A stretch of 37,709 bases of DNA from Dehalococcoidia bacterium (lineage in GTDB: Bacteria > Chloroflexota > Dehalococcoidia > SM23-28-2 > HRBIN24): contig JAVVHA010000017.1 of NCBI GenBank assembly GCA_032249735.1, forward strand, positions 1 to 37,709, read 5' to 3'. This document shows, piece by piece, positions 1-7,760 of the stretch (position 1 is the first letter of the stretch; each line of letters starts with the position of its first letter). The position numbers and the translations under genes were made by a program. The notes under the pieces are model-generated. The model worked only from the letters and a program-made list of their open reading frames with translations, had not been told where the DNA came from and made no database searches.

Positions 1-68
1 CGGAGGCCCAGGTCCAGCAGATGCTGGTGGAGAACCCGCGGCGCTTCTTCGAGGGGGGCGCTAGTTAG
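1..68 (+). CDS. C-terminal fragment, probable phosphotriesterase-like metal-dependent hydrolase (partial at left edge)
   Basis: An open frame (codons from base 3) enters from the left edge and ends at TAG 66-68. The visible tail contains MLVENPRRFF followed by EGGAS. A closing (I/M)LVxNPRRxF motif is typical of the last helix of phosphotriesterase-family amidohydrolases (TIM barrel, binuclear metal site), where the enzyme usually ends a few residues later. Only about 21 residues are visible and no catalytic residue is present, so the family call rests on this single motif. The next gene begins about 40 bases downstream. Confidence 0.42.
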   Translation, partial: EAQVQQMLVENPRRFFEGGAS

Positions 69-110
69 AGGTCTCGTCCTCGGCAGCCTCTGTGCACATG
101 ATGGTATGAG

Positions 111-779
111 ATGGCCCAGGGGAGGCCTCTGCTCCTGACCATATATGAGAGGCTCCTGCATGCCTATGGGCCTCAGGGTTGGTGGCCGGGAGATGGGCCG
201 CTGCAGGTGATGGTAGGCGCCGTCCTCACCCAGGCTACTAACTGGCGTAACGTGGAGAGAGCCATCGCCCGCCTGGCGGAGACGGGCATGCTCTCGGCCG
301 AGGCCCTGGCCCTCGCCCCCAGGGAGGTCCTAGAGGAACTGGTGCGTCCCACAGGCTACTATCGGGCCAAGGCCGAGAGGCTCCAGTCCCTGGCCGGCAT
401 GCTCTTGGAGAGCTGCCAAGGGGACATAGAACGGCTGAAGGGGCTCCCCCCAAAGGCCCTGCGGGAGATGCTTCTGCGAGTGCGGGGCATCGGGCCGGAG
501 ACGGCCGATTCCATCCTCCTCTATGCCCTGGACTACCCATATTTCGTGGTGGACGCCTATACTAGACGTCTCTTCCGCCGTCTGGGATGCGGCCCGGGGG
601 GGAACTCCTACCATGAGTGGCAGCGGTTCTTCATGGAGGCCCTACCGCCAGATGCCACCCTCTTCAACGAATATCACGCCCTCATCGTGCGCCACGGCAA
701 AGAGCGGTGTCGGGCGCGGCCCCGCTGCCCTGGTTGCCCTCTCCTGGACCTGTGCCCTACGGGGAGGGGCTGGACTTGA
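111..779 (+). CDS. Endonuclease III-like HhH-GPD DNA glycosylase with Fe-S cluster, predicted monofunctional
   Basis: This is a 222-aa base-excision-repair glycosylase. The helix-hairpin-helix lies at about residues 117-133 (VRGIGPETAD). It is followed by the catalytic Asp148 in VVDAYTRR and a C-terminal iron-sulfur loop with Cys200, 206, 209 and 215 (spacing C-x5-C-x2-C-x5-C). In Nth the hairpin reads GVGRKTA and the Lys forms the lyase Schiff base. Here that position is Glu130, so base removal without strand cleavage is expected, as in MagIII-type alkylbase glycosylases. Which damaged base it removes cannot be read from sequence. The ATG at 111 has only a weak ribosome site. The SCP2 gene follows 58 bases later. 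Confidence 0.85.
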   Translation: MAQGRPLLLTIYERLLHAYGPQGWWPGDGPLQVMVGAVLTQATNWRNVERAIARLAETGMLSAEALALAPREVLEELVRPTGYYRAKAERLQSLAGMLLESCQGDIERLKGLPPKALREMLLRVRGIGPETADSILLYALDYPYFVVDAYTRRLFRRLGCGPGGNSYHEWQRFFMEALPPDATLFNEYHALIVRHGKERCRARPRCPGCPLLDLCPTGRGWT

Positions 780-837
780 TAGGGAGCTCGTGTTATCCTG
801 ATGGCGCGTTTCCAAGCCATATGCAGGGAGGTCGGCC

Positions 838-1176
838 ATGACGCAGCAGCAGATGCCCAGCTCCATACGTGAGCTTATGGAACTCATGCCTAGGGCCTTC
901 CGCCCGGAGCGGGCGCAGGGGGTGAAGGCCGTGGTCCAGTTCAACTTCACGGGGCCTGAACCTGGCAGCTGGGTCTTGAAGGTGGAGGAAGGGAAGTGTG
1001 AGGTGCAAGAGGGCAAGGCCGACAACCCCAACGTCACCATCAACTCCCCATCTGATGTGTGGCTGAAGATCGTGCGCCGAGAGCTGGACGGGGCGGCCGC
1101 CTTTATGAGTGGCCAGTTCACCTTCAGCGGCGACATGGGTGTCCTGCTGCAGATGCAGAACTGGTTCCAGATGTAG
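838..1176 (+). CDS. SCP2 sterol-binding domain protein
   Basis: A 112-aa single-domain protein of the SCP2 family. The pattern is visible as VVQFNFTGPEPGSWVLKVE, then a strand ending in PNVTINSPSDVWLKIVRRE, and a final helix with MSGQFTFSGDMGVLLQMQNWF. SCP2 domains form a hydrophobic tunnel that binds lipids or acyl chains. Bacterial stand-alone copies are usually cytosolic and of unknown ligand. There is no signal peptide or membrane segment. The ATG is preceded by GGGAGG about nine bases upstream. It faces the convergent LCP gene three bases away, with no hairpin terminator seen between them. Confidence 0.85.
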   Translation: MTQQQMPSSIRELMELMPRAFRPERAQGVKAVVQFNFTGPEPGSWVLKVEEGKCEVQEGKADNPNVTINSPSDVWLKIVRRELDGAAAFMSGQFTFSGDMGVLLQMQNWFQM

Positions 1177-1179
1177 GTC

Positions 1180-2511
1180 TCAGGGGTTACGGGCCAGCAA
1201 GCGCACGTCGGTGGCTGCCACCACGATGATATCCGCCTCGCCGGGGGGGATGAGGGCGGGGTCCACCACCACCTGACCAGGGCTCAGGCCCAACCATTCC
1301 GCCAGCTTGCGGGCGCTGTACTCCTTCTCCCTGACGCTGTAGATGAGGGTGTAGCGGTGCCCGGGCGCTGGCTCGGGGTCGATGGATACCCACTCCTCGG
1401 GTAGCCCTTGGTCCACCAAGAAGGTGGCCACTCGGGTCGCCAGGCCGGGCACATCAGTGCCGTTGCGCACCTCAATGCTGGGGGCCTCCTGCTCCAGTCG
1501 TCCGTCCAGGAAGAAGCGGCGCACCATCCGCTGCACGTCCTCCTGCTCCCATATGAGGACAGACCACCCCTCAGGTGTGATGTAGTCCCTCATGGCTGGG
1601 GCAAGGGACATGGTCTTGATGCGCTCCTCTGGAATCTGGCGCACCTTCAGGGCCAGGCCTAGGGCCCTGGGCAAGGAGACGTCTGTGTCTACCGAGCTGC
1701 GGAATTGGCTATAGAGGGACTTGAGGCGGCCTGGGTCCATCAGCAGGCCCAAGTCCATGGCCTTGCGAAAGGTAGCCCGCATCACCTGCTGCTGCCGCTC
1801 GATGCGCTCGAAGTCGTTAGAGCCGTAGCGGATGCGGGCGTAGGCCAGGGCCAAATGGCCGTCCATATGCTGGCGCCCTGGCCGGAAGGTCACAGCCATC
1901 GCAGGGCAGGTATAGCACTCTTGGTAGGCGGGGTCGTAGACATACTCGGGGACGTCTATCTCGATGCCCCCCAGGGTGTCGATGACCCGTATGAAGTCTA
2001 CGAAGTCCAGGACCACGTAATGGTCGATGGGGATGCCGAAGTTGTGGAGGATGGTCTCCTTCACCAGGCCAGGGGGGCCTTCGCGATGGAAGACCACCCC
2101 GGTTTGGGCCAGGGTATAGGCGGCGTTGATGCGCTCTTCTAGGAAGCCGCCACGGCCATCGGGTATCTCCACCCAGGTGTCACGGGGGATGCTCAGGACG
2201 CCGGCAGTGTTGCTATAAGGGTCGATGCTGAGGATGGCGATGGTGTCCGTGCGGATGGGGGAGCCGGGCGGCTCATCGGGGCGGCGGTCCAGGCCCAGCA
2301 GGAGGATGTTGATGCGCTGTTGGATGGAGGCCGCCTCCGGCACATCGCCCTTATCCACCCCTGGCAGCTGGGCTAGGATGCCCACGTTCACTTCGTTGCC
2401 AGGAAGGAGGTAATCATCTAGATGGGTGGCCACAGCCACCAGCCCGTAGAAGGAGAGGAGGAAGGCGAGGACGATGCTCACGATGAGGGGGAAGTGGAAC
2501 CTGCTCCCCAT
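1180..2511 (-). CDS. LytR-CpsA-Psr (LCP) family cell-wall glycopolymer ligase
   Basis: A 444-aa protein from the ATG at 2511. One membrane helix (about residues 8-28, PLIVSIVLAFLLSFYGLVAV) is followed by an outward-facing LCP domain at about 65-240. Hallmarks are INILLLGLD (67-75), RTDTI, the IPRDTWVEI arginine motif (108-116) and the RYGSNDFERIERQQ segment. A C-terminal LytR_C domain (IEVRNGTDVPGLA onward) completes it. LCP enzymes move lipid-linked polymers onto peptidoglycan. A longer frame reaches 2661, but that would overlap alr by about 150 bases. The chosen ATG sits two bases after the alr stop, with AGGAGG upstream. It is co-transcribed with alr, which fits a cell-wall role. Confidence 0.92.
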   Translation of the reverse strand: MGSRFHFPLIVSIVLAFLLSFYGLVAVATHLDDYLLPGNEVNVGILAQLPGVDKGDVPEAASIQQRINILLLGLDRRPDEPPGSPIRTDTIAILSIDPYSNTAGVLSIPRDTWVEIPDGRGGFLEERINAAYTLAQTGVVFHREGPPGLVKETILHNFGIPIDHYVVLDFVDFIRVIDTLGGIEIDVPEYVYDPAYQECYTCPAMAVTFRPGRQHMDGHLALAYARIRYGSNDFERIERQQQVMRATFRKAMDLGLLMDPGRLKSLYSQFRSSVDTDVSLPRALGLALKVRQIPEERIKTMSLAPAMRDYITPEGWSVLIWEQEDVQRMVRRFFLDGRLEQEAPSIEVRNGTDVPGLATRVATFLVDQGLPEEWVSIDPEPAPGHRYTLIYSVREKEYSARKLAEWLGLSPGQVVVDPALIPPGEADIIVVAATDVRLLARNP

Positions 2512-2513
2512 AG

Positions 2514-3707
2514 CTAGCGCCTGGCCTCCTGTCGAGGGGTGGGGGCTTCCTCCCACCTGTCCTTCAGCACCTGCACCCCTCTCACCGCCCCTGCTTGTAG
2601 GAATACCCTGGGGACGCGTGGGCCGATGCCGCATAGGATCTCGTAGCTGATGGTATAGCACAGGGAGGCTATCTCGTCAGCCGTCACCTCCTCGTCCCCC
2701 TGGCGGCCGATGATGACCACCTCATCGCCCACCTGGGCCTCGGGGACGGTGGTGAGGTCCACCATGGTCATGTCCATGCATACCCGCCCCACGATGGGTA
2801 CACGACGCCCCCGCACCAGCACCCAGCCACGGTTGGATAGGGCGCGAGGGAGGCCATCGGCATACCCGCAGGGGATGAGGCCGATGCGGCTGGGGCGGTG
2901 GGCCCGCCAGGTGCGCCCGTAGCTCACCGTCTGTCCCGGGGCTAGCTCCATGACCCGCATAAGGCGGGCCTTGAGGGAGAGGACGGGGCGCAAAGGTAGG
3001 GACCGCTCCATGCCTGGGGGGTGGCAGCCGTAGAGGCCTAGGCCCGGGCGCGCCATCTCCAAGGCCAGCTCGGGCATGTCCAAGATGGTGGCTGTGTTGG
3101 CCACGTGGCGCAGGGGGACCCAGGGGACCTGGCGGGCCACGGCCATGAACTCCCGGAACTGGGCTAAGGTGAAGTCCTTATCTCCGTCCTCGGCGGCGGC
3201 GAAGTGAGTGAAGAGCCCCTCCACTCGCAAAGAGGGGACGTGGCGCAGGGCCTGGGCCAGGAGTAGGGCCTCCCGGGGAGGGAGGCCGAAGCGGTTAAGG
3301 CCAGTATCCACCTTTATATGCACGGGATGGACTCGTCCCCTTTGGGCAGCGGCCTGGGCGAGGGCCTGAGCCATCTCCCAGGACGCCACAGCGGTCGCTA
3401 CCTCCAGCTCCACGAGGAGGGGGGCGTCCTCGGGGGGTGTGGGGCCCATGACCAGGATGGGCGCCATCACCCCGGCCTGCCGCAGCTCTTGGGCCTCCTC
3501 GGTGCAGACCACGGCCAGGGCCTCAGCCCCCGCCTCCACCAGGGCGCGAGCCACCCCCACCGCCCCGTGGCCATAAGCGTTGGCCTTCACCACGGCCATG
3601 ATCTGGGCCCCGGCGACCCTCTCTTTGAGGGTCTGCAGATTGTGGGCCAGGGCGTCCAGGTCCACCTCCGCCCAGAGGGGACGTCCGGCAGGCGCGTGGT
3701 ATACCAT
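2514..3707 (-). CDS. alr: Alanine racemase
   Basis: A 397-aa PLP enzyme interconverting L- and D-alanine for peptidoglycan. The N-terminal barrel carries the PLP lysine Lys41 in VVKANAYGHG. The second catalytic base is Tyr282 in PCGYADGLPR, in the C-terminal beta domain, which also contains VGRVCMDMTMVDLT. The order PLP-Lys motif, HFA(A), ARPGLGLYG, CGYADG matches the family throughout. The protein is slightly longer than usual, with a basic C-terminal tail. It lies 17 bases after the unknown 160-aa gene and two bases before the LCP gene, so the three are probably one transcript. Confidence 0.97.
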   Translation of the reverse strand: MVYHAPAGRPLWAEVDLDALAHNLQTLKERVAGAQIMAVVKANAYGHGAVGVARALVEAGAEALAVVCTEEAQELRQAGVMAPILVMGPTPPEDAPLLVELEVATAVASWEMAQALAQAAAQRGRVHPVHIKVDTGLNRFGLPPREALLLAQALRHVPSLRVEGLFTHFAAAEDGDKDFTLAQFREFMAVARQVPWVPLRHVANTATILDMPELALEMARPGLGLYGCHPPGMERSLPLRPVLSLKARLMRVMELAPGQTVSYGRTWRAHRPSRIGLIPCGYADGLPRALSNRGWVLVRGRRVPIVGRVCMDMTMVDLTTVPEAQVGDEVVIIGRQGDEEVTADEIASLCYTISYEILCGIGPRVPRVFLQAGAVRGVQVLKDRWEEAPTPRQEARR

Positions 3708-3726
3708 GGCCCTACCTGACCAAGGC

Positions 3727-4209
3727 TCAGGGCACTAGGGCCCATTCCTCTGGCAACCGGTAGCGGAAGACGCGGCTTGTGAACCCCTGCCCGTCGAATA
3801 CGCGGGCGTAGCCGCTGCGCTTTATCTCCCGATAGGTATTAACGATCTGGATAATGCGCTTGGCCCGCAGGTTGAAGACCACCGCCCCCGCCTTTACCGG
3901 CTGCAGGCTCGCCTCCCTGGTGATGTCGTCCACCACGCGGAAGACGGGGTGCTGATGGGGCGGGAGCCTGGAGAGGTCCTCGCGGATAGCCCGCGTGTCC
4001 TCAGGGGTATTGTGCTCATCGAAGATGGCCAGGCCTGAGAGGACGTAGTCGCGCAGGTTGCGGTAATAGGGCTCGGCCCTCTCTAGCAGCTCCTCCAGGG
4101 TTACGGGATTGGTTGCGCAGGCGGCCACCAGGGCAGGGAGGGCATCGGGATGGGCAATGAAGCTCACAGCTCCCCGCTGGTCGATAACCGTGCAGCGGAT
4201 GACGTTCAT
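3727..4209 (-). CDS. Conserved-looking hypothetical protein upstream of alr
   Basis: A 160-aa soluble protein that I do not recognise. It has no signal peptide, membrane segment or obvious metal motif. The sequence starts MNVIRCTVIDQRGAVSFIAH and has a helical middle (LEELLERAEPYYRNLRDYVL). Its C-terminal part, VVFNLRAKRIIQIVNTYREI followed by an aromatic and basic tail, could be a small nucleic-acid or ligand-binding fold; that is a guess. Base composition and codon use look like the neighbours. It is the first gene of the operon with alr and the LCP gene, 17 bases before alr, with a promoter-like sequence immediately upstream. Confidence 0.75.
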   Translation of the reverse strand: MNVIRCTVIDQRGAVSFIAHPDALPALVAACATNPVTLEELLERAEPYYRNLRDYVLSGLAIFDEHNTPEDTRAIREDLSRLPPHQHPVFRVVDDITREASLQPVKAGAVVFNLRAKRIIQIVNTYREIKRSGYARVFDGQGFTSRVFRYRLPEEWALVP

Positions 4210-4224
4210 GCCCCTCTGCCGTCC

Positions 4225-4253
4225 AGCCTAGCAACACCCCTGCGCCCTGTCAA
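4225..4253 (-). promoter_or_regulatory. Sigma-70-type promoter for the hypothetical-alr-LCP operon
   Basis: On the minus strand a perfect TTGACA -35 box (4253-4248) is followed after 17 bases by TAGGCT (4230-4225), which matches three of six -10 positions. The first gene's ATG at 4209 would then have a short leader of roughly nine bases containing GAGGGG. It points away from the rpmH promoter, and the two -35 boxes are ten bases apart. Confidence 0.45.
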
Positions 4254-4263
4254 CGAAGGAGAT

Positions 4264-4292
4264 TTGACTCTCCGGGAGGGCCATTCTATAAT
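4264..4292 (+). promoter_or_regulatory. Near-perfect sigma-70 promoter for rpmH-rnpA-yidC operon
   Basis: TTGACT (4264-4269), a 17-base spacer and TATAAT (4287-4292) match the sigma-70 consensus at eleven of twelve positions. The start of transcription would be near 4299, leaving a leader of about 38 bases before the rpmH start. A strong promoter suits a ribosomal-protein gene. Confidence 0.85.
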
Positions 4293-4336
4293 GGGCGTCG
4301 GCCCTAAGGCAGAGCTCCGGGAAGTGGAGATAAGCG

Positions 4337-4474
4337 TTGCCCAAGAGGACATATCAGCCCAAGAACCTGCGCCGCAAGCGGAAGCACGGTTTCCTGGCCC
4401 GCATGGCCACTAAAGGGGGTAGGGCGGTGCTGAAGCGGCGACGTCAAAAAGGGAGGTGGCGCCTGACGGTGTGA
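4337..4474 (+). CDS. rpmH: 50S ribosomal protein L34
   Basis: A 45-aa protein starting at TTG 4337, read [20 protein letters not shown] and ending KGRWRLTV before TGA 4472-4474. The PKRTYQP start, HGFLARMxTKGGR core and VLKRRRxKGR end are diagnostic of L34. A GGAG at 4326-4329, seven bases upstream, supports the TTG start; no ATG or GTG is available in frame near it. L34 is a small basic protein of the large subunit. The gene lies directly behind a consensus promoter and six bases ahead of rnpA, the classical rpmH-rnpA pair. The Trp near the C-terminus is unusual. Confidence 0.96.
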   Translation: MPKRTYQPKNLRRKRKHGFLARMATKGGRAVLKRRRQKGRWRLTV

Positions 4475-4480
4475 GGGGCC

Positions 4481-4822
4481 GTGAGCAAGCTTGTGCCGCT
4501 GCGGGGACGACGGGCCTTCGATGCCGTCTTCCAGCGGGGCCGTGTCTATAGCGATCAGCTCCTCAGCATGCGCGTCCTCCCTAATGGGCTTCCCTACGTC
4601 CGGTGTGGTCTGGTGGTGGGTCGCAAGGTGGGCAAGGCTACAGTGCGCAACAAGGTAAAACGCCGTCTACGGGAAGGCATGAGGCGGCTGGGCCTCAAGC
4701 CGGGGTGGGATGTGGTGGTGGTGGCCCGTCCCCCGGCTGCCCAGGCCAGTTATGGTGGCCTGATGGACTCCGTGTCCTCCCTGTTGCGGCGGGCGGGCCT
4801 CCTCCTGGAGGGGGAAGGATGA
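4481..4822 (+). CDS. rnpA: Ribonuclease P protein component
   Basis: A 113-aa basic protein starting at GTG 4481. It binds the RNase P RNA and helps remove 5' leaders from precursor tRNAs. The RNR signature is clear at residues 55-65 ([11 protein letters not shown]), preceded by [10 protein letters not shown] and by the N-terminal [11 protein letters not shown]. Length and fold order match the family. It follows rpmH by six bases, and its TGA stop overlaps the ATG of yidD (ATGA), implying translational coupling. The RNase P RNA gene is not in the window. Confidence 0.95.
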   Translation: MSKLVPLRGRRAFDAVFQRGRVYSDQLLSMRVLPNGLPYVRCGLVVGRKVGKATVRNKVKRRLREGMRRLGLKPGWDVVVVARPPAAQASYGGLMDSVSSLLRRAGLLLEGEG

Positions 4823-5028
4823 AGGCTCTGGCCCTGGCCATCATCCGGTTTTATCAGCGGCACATCTCGCCCGGCCGCCCCCCGGCCTGTCGCTTCCTGC
4901 CCACCTGTTCGCAGTACGCCTATGAGGCATTGGAGCGCCACGGCCTTGCGAAGGGGTCGGCCCTGACCTTGGGTCGTCTTTTACGCTGTCATCCTTGGAA
5001 CCCCGGTGGCTACGATCCCGTCCCCTAG
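4819..5028 (+). CDS. yidD: Membrane protein insertion efficiency factor YidD
   Basis: A 69-aa protein from ATG 4819, overlapping the rnpA stop. It begins with an amphipathic helix ([15 protein letters not shown]) and has the family's cysteine-rich core: [19 protein letters not shown], then [17 protein letters not shown]. YidD is a small peripheral inner-membrane protein that aids YidC-dependent insertion. The frame extends further upstream, but only this start matches the family. The GTG start of the next gene lies inside its last 23 bases, and yidC follows after that gene, as in many genomes. Confidence 0.94.
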   Translation: MKALALAIIRFYQRHISPGRPPACRFLPTCSQYAYEALERHGLAKGSALTLGRLLRCHPWNPGGYDPVP

Positions 5029-6124
5029 GACCCTCGCTTCCTTCAGGAGTCCCCTTGGGCTGGGGGGGCTCTTATCCCTCTTGGCCGTGACGGCGATGAT
5101 GGTGGCCTGCGCTCGGGTGGGTTCCCCCAGGGGCTGGATGCCACCCACACCCGTGGACGGCATGCTCCTTCTGGGGCTGAAGGCGGGGCAGATAGCGGCC
5201 GTGGACCCCCAAGGGTGGCAGGTGCGTTGGCGCTTCCCTGAGAAGGAGAAGGACATCCGCCTGGGCGCCTTCTATGGGGCACCAGCGGTGGGCGATGAGC
5301 TCATATACGTGGGTAGCTATGACGGCTCCGTCTATGCCCTGGAGCGAGGGGGTCGCCTCCGGTGGCGGTTCAAGACCGATGGCCCGGTCATCGGTGGCTT
5401 GGTCTGGGATGCCCGCTTAGGCCTCCTCCTGGTGCCCTCCGACGACGGCCGCCTCTACGCTTTGAACGCCCAGGACGGGACGCTTCTGCCTGGCTGGCCT
5501 TTCCGCACTGGCAAGGGCATATGGTCGCGCCCTGCCTTGGCCGACGACACGGCCTACGTGGGCTCCCTAGACGGAAAGGTGTATGCCCTGGCCCTCCCTT
5601 CGGGCCAGGAGCGGTGGCGTCTGGACCTGGGGGCGGGCATCGTCTCCGACCCCGTCTTGGCCGGTCACCTCCTACTGGTGGGAGGGGTCGACCGCCGACT
5701 ACACGCTATTGATGTGCGCGATGGCCGTCGGGTATGGCAGACCCCCTTTCGGGCCGACAACTGGTTCTGGGCCCAGCCAGTGGTGATGGGCGATGTGGTG
5801 TATGCTGCCAATCTGGATGGTAACCTCTATGCCATATCCCTGGCTGATGGGTCCCTGAGGTGGCGCTTCCCCACCCAGGAGCCGGTGCGCTCGCGTCCCT
5901 TGCTTGTGGGCGATGTGCTGGTGGTGGCCGACCGCGGGGGCAATGTCTATGGCCTAGACCCTGCTAGCGGCCAGGCCCGCTGGGGCCCCCAGGCCCTGGG
6001 GGGGAAGGTGCTGGCCGACCTCCTCCTTTTGGGGGGTGAGGTGCTGGTGCTAACACAGGAGGGGCGCCTCTTCGTCCTGGACCCGGCCACGGGCCAGGCC
6101 CAGGGGGTGGACATAGGGCCATGA
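5006..6124 (+). CDS. PQQ-like beta-propeller lipoprotein, BamB-like
   Basis: A 372-aa protein starting at GTG 5006. A hydrophobic signal ([18 protein letters not shown]) ends in a lipobox-like MVAC, so it is probably exported and lipid-anchored at about Cys35. The rest is a run of propeller blades of the form [62 protein letters not shown] and [12 protein letters not shown]. Each blade is followed by a G-x-x-x-W repeat (RWRF, RWRL, VWQT). Such propellers act as protein-binding scaffolds, as BamB does. No catalytic Asp or quinone site is evident. It sits between yidD and yidC with overlaps on both sides, suggesting a role at the insertion site. The start codon is uncertain because no good ribosome site is visible. 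Confidence 0.82.
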   Translation: MATIPSPRTLASFRSPLGLGGLLSLLAVTAMMVACARVGSPRGWMPPTPVDGMLLLGLKAGQIAAVDPQGWQVRWRFPEKEKDIRLGAFYGAPAVGDELIYVGSYDGSVYALERGGRLRWRFKTDGPVIGGLVWDARLGLLLVPSDDGRLYALNAQDGTLLPGWPFRTGKGIWSRPALADDTAYVGSLDGKVYALALPSGQERWRLDLGAGIVSDPVLAGHLLLVGGVDRRLHAIDVRDGRRVWQTPFRADNWFWAQPVVMGDVVYAANLDGNLYAISLADGSLRWRFPTQEPVRSRPLLVGDVLVVADRGGNVYGLDPASGQARWGPQALGGKVLADLLLLGGEVLVLTQEGRLFVLDPATGQAQGVDIGP

Positions 6125-7047
6125 GCAGCAGAACCCCTTCCCCCCAGGTGATGGGCCACCCTGGCCGTCGGGAGCGAATGCCGCTGTTGGTCTTGAGCAT
6201 GTTGGCGGCAGCCCTGGTGATGGTGGCGTCCACTGGCCGCAACCCATGGGACGCCCTCTTCGTAGACCCCATGATCAACGTGCTCCTGTTGTTCAATAAT
6301 GTCCTGTTGGGCCACTTCGGCGCGGCTATCATCGTCTTCACCCTGTTTATGAGGGCCGTTACCCTGCCCCTTACCATCAGGCAGTTCCAGTCCACCAAAG
6401 CCCTGACGGCCATCCAGCCCCGCCTGCAGGAGATCCAGAAGAAGTACAAGGACCCCAGGCGGCGTCAGGAGGAGACCCTCAAGCTATATCGGCAAGCTGG
6501 GGTCAACCCTCTGGGCTGCCTCTTGCCCATGTTGGTGCAGTTCCCAGTGTGGATCGCGCTGTACCGGGCCCTCATCATCATGGTGGGGGGGACGCCCGAT
6601 GGGATGTTGAGCCTGGCCCACCGCATCTATCCCTGGCCTTATCTGTATGAGGCGGTGCCCCTGCAGCAGGAGTTCCTGTGGCTCCACCTAGGACGTCCCG
6701 ATGCCACCTTCGTCCTGCCCATCTTGGTAGGGATCACCACCTATATCCAGCAGAAGGTGAGCACGGCGCCGGCGGCCACCCGCGAGCAACAGCAGATGAA
6801 TCAGACCCTCAACTGGATGATGCCCCTCATGTTTGTCTGGATCACCATGGCCGTCCCCAGCGGCCTGGGCTTATATTGGGTGGTGAGCAATGTGGCCTCT
6901 GTGTTCATCAGCTATTTCGTCTATGGCGCCCGCGGGGTAGACTGGCGGAGGGTCTTCTTACCGCTGCCCCAGCCAGCGGCGCCGGCCAAATCCAAGACCA
7001 GCAAGAGGGAGGGCCATGACAAAGGAAGGCGTGGAGGCAACAGGTAG
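6121..7047 (+). CDS. yidC: YidC/Oxa1-family membrane protein insertase
   Basis: A 308-aa membrane protein that inserts proteins into the cytoplasmic membrane. It shows an N-terminal hydrophobic segment (about 21-37) and the conserved first core helix with its key arginine (FTLFMRAVTLPLTIRQ). A charged cytosolic hairpin follows (LTAIQPRLQEIQKKYKD), then GVNPLGCLLPMLVQFPVWIALYR split over a second helix, and C-terminal helices ending in GLYWVVSNVASVFISYF. The large periplasmic domain of Gram-negative YidC is absent, which is the short form. The tail is strongly basic. Its ATG overlaps the preceding stop, and khpB starts 32 bases before its end. Confidence 0.96.
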   Translation: MSSRTPSPQVMGHPGRRERMPLLVLSMLAAALVMVASTGRNPWDALFVDPMINVLLLFNNVLLGHFGAAIIVFTLFMRAVTLPLTIRQFQSTKALTAIQPRLQEIQKKYKDPRRRQEETLKLYRQAGVNPLGCLLPMLVQFPVWIALYRALIIMVGGTPDGMLSLAHRIYPWPYLYEAVPLQQEFLWLHLGRPDATFVLPILVGITTYIQQKVSTAPAATREQQQMNQTLNWMMPLMFVWITMAVPSGLGLYWVVSNVASVFISYFVYGARGVDWRRVFLPLPQPAAPAKSKTSKREGHDKGRRGGNR

Positions 7048-7759
7048 GACCCTGGAGGAAGCCATCGACAACGCCCTGGCCCAGCTCGGGCTGAGCCGTG
7101 ACCAGGTTCACATCGAGGTGATAAGCCCGGGGCGTCCAGGCATCCTGGGCATCGGGGCGGAGGAGGCACGGGTGAGGGTGGTGCCCCTTGAGGCCTATAC
7201 GCCGCCGGGGGAGGAGGGCCCTGAGGAGGGGGTGGTGGTGAAGGACCCCACCGCCCCGGAGGTGGCCAAGGCCGTGGAGTACTTGCAGGAGATCTTGCGC
7301 TTGCTGGGGCTGCGGGCACGGGTGAGCGTGCGGGCCCCCGAGACGGCCGCCGACGGCCGGGGTCGCGCCAGCGCAGTACTAGATGTCGTCGGCGATGAAG
7401 GGGAGGACCTCGGCATCCTCATCGGCCGTCGTGGCTCTACCTTGGCCGCCCTTCAGCACATCATCAACGTCATGATCAACCGCCAGTTCGGCACAAGGGT
7501 CATCGTCACGGTGGACGTGGAGGGCTATAAGCGCCGACGGGAGGAGTCCCTGCGCAACCTGGCCCTGCGGATGGCCGAAAAGGCCAAGCAGACGGGGCGG
7601 CCGGTGACCCTGGAGCCCATGCCCCCGGCCGAGAGGCGCATCGTCCACCTGGCCTTGGTGAATGACCCGGACGTGGTGACCTCCAGCATCGGCAACGGGG
7701 AGGCGCGCAAGGTCATCATCTCCCCCAGGCGTCGGCCTCGCCCCTCCAGCCGCTCGTAG
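7016..7759 (+). CDS. khpB: RNA-binding protein KhpB (Jag): Jag-N, KH and R3H domains
   Basis: A 247-aa cytosolic RNA-binding protein. A Jag-N domain at about residues 4-55 (GRTLEEAIDNALAQLGL, then GRPGILGIGAEEARV) is followed by an acidic linker. A type-II KH domain comes next (DLGILIGRRGSTLAALQ, with the GRRG loop), then a C-terminal R3H domain (MPPAERRIVHLAL). KhpB pairs with KhpA in several Firmicutes and binds many transcripts. khpA is also in this window at 20361. It overlaps the end of yidC by 32 bases, the usual yidC-jag arrangement, and the kinase gene starts one base after its stop. Confidence 0.95.
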   Translation: MTKEGVEATGRTLEEAIDNALAQLGLSRDQVHIEVISPGRPGILGIGAEEARVRVVPLEAYTPPGEEGPEEGVVVKDPTAPEVAKAVEYLQEILRLLGLRARVSVRAPETAADGRGRASAVLDVVGDEGEDLGILIGRRGSTLAALQHIINVMINRQFGTRVIVTVDVEGYKRRREESLRNLALRMAEKAKQTGRPVTLEPMPPAERRIVHLALVNDPDVVTSSIGNGEARKVIISPRRRPRPSSRS

Positions 7760-7760
7760 G

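Noticed and set aside
4210-4336. Possible replication origin beside rpmH-rnpA
   Set aside because: No dnaA or dnaN gene and no cluster of TTATCCACA-type boxes is seen. The gap is fully explained by two promoters and leaders.
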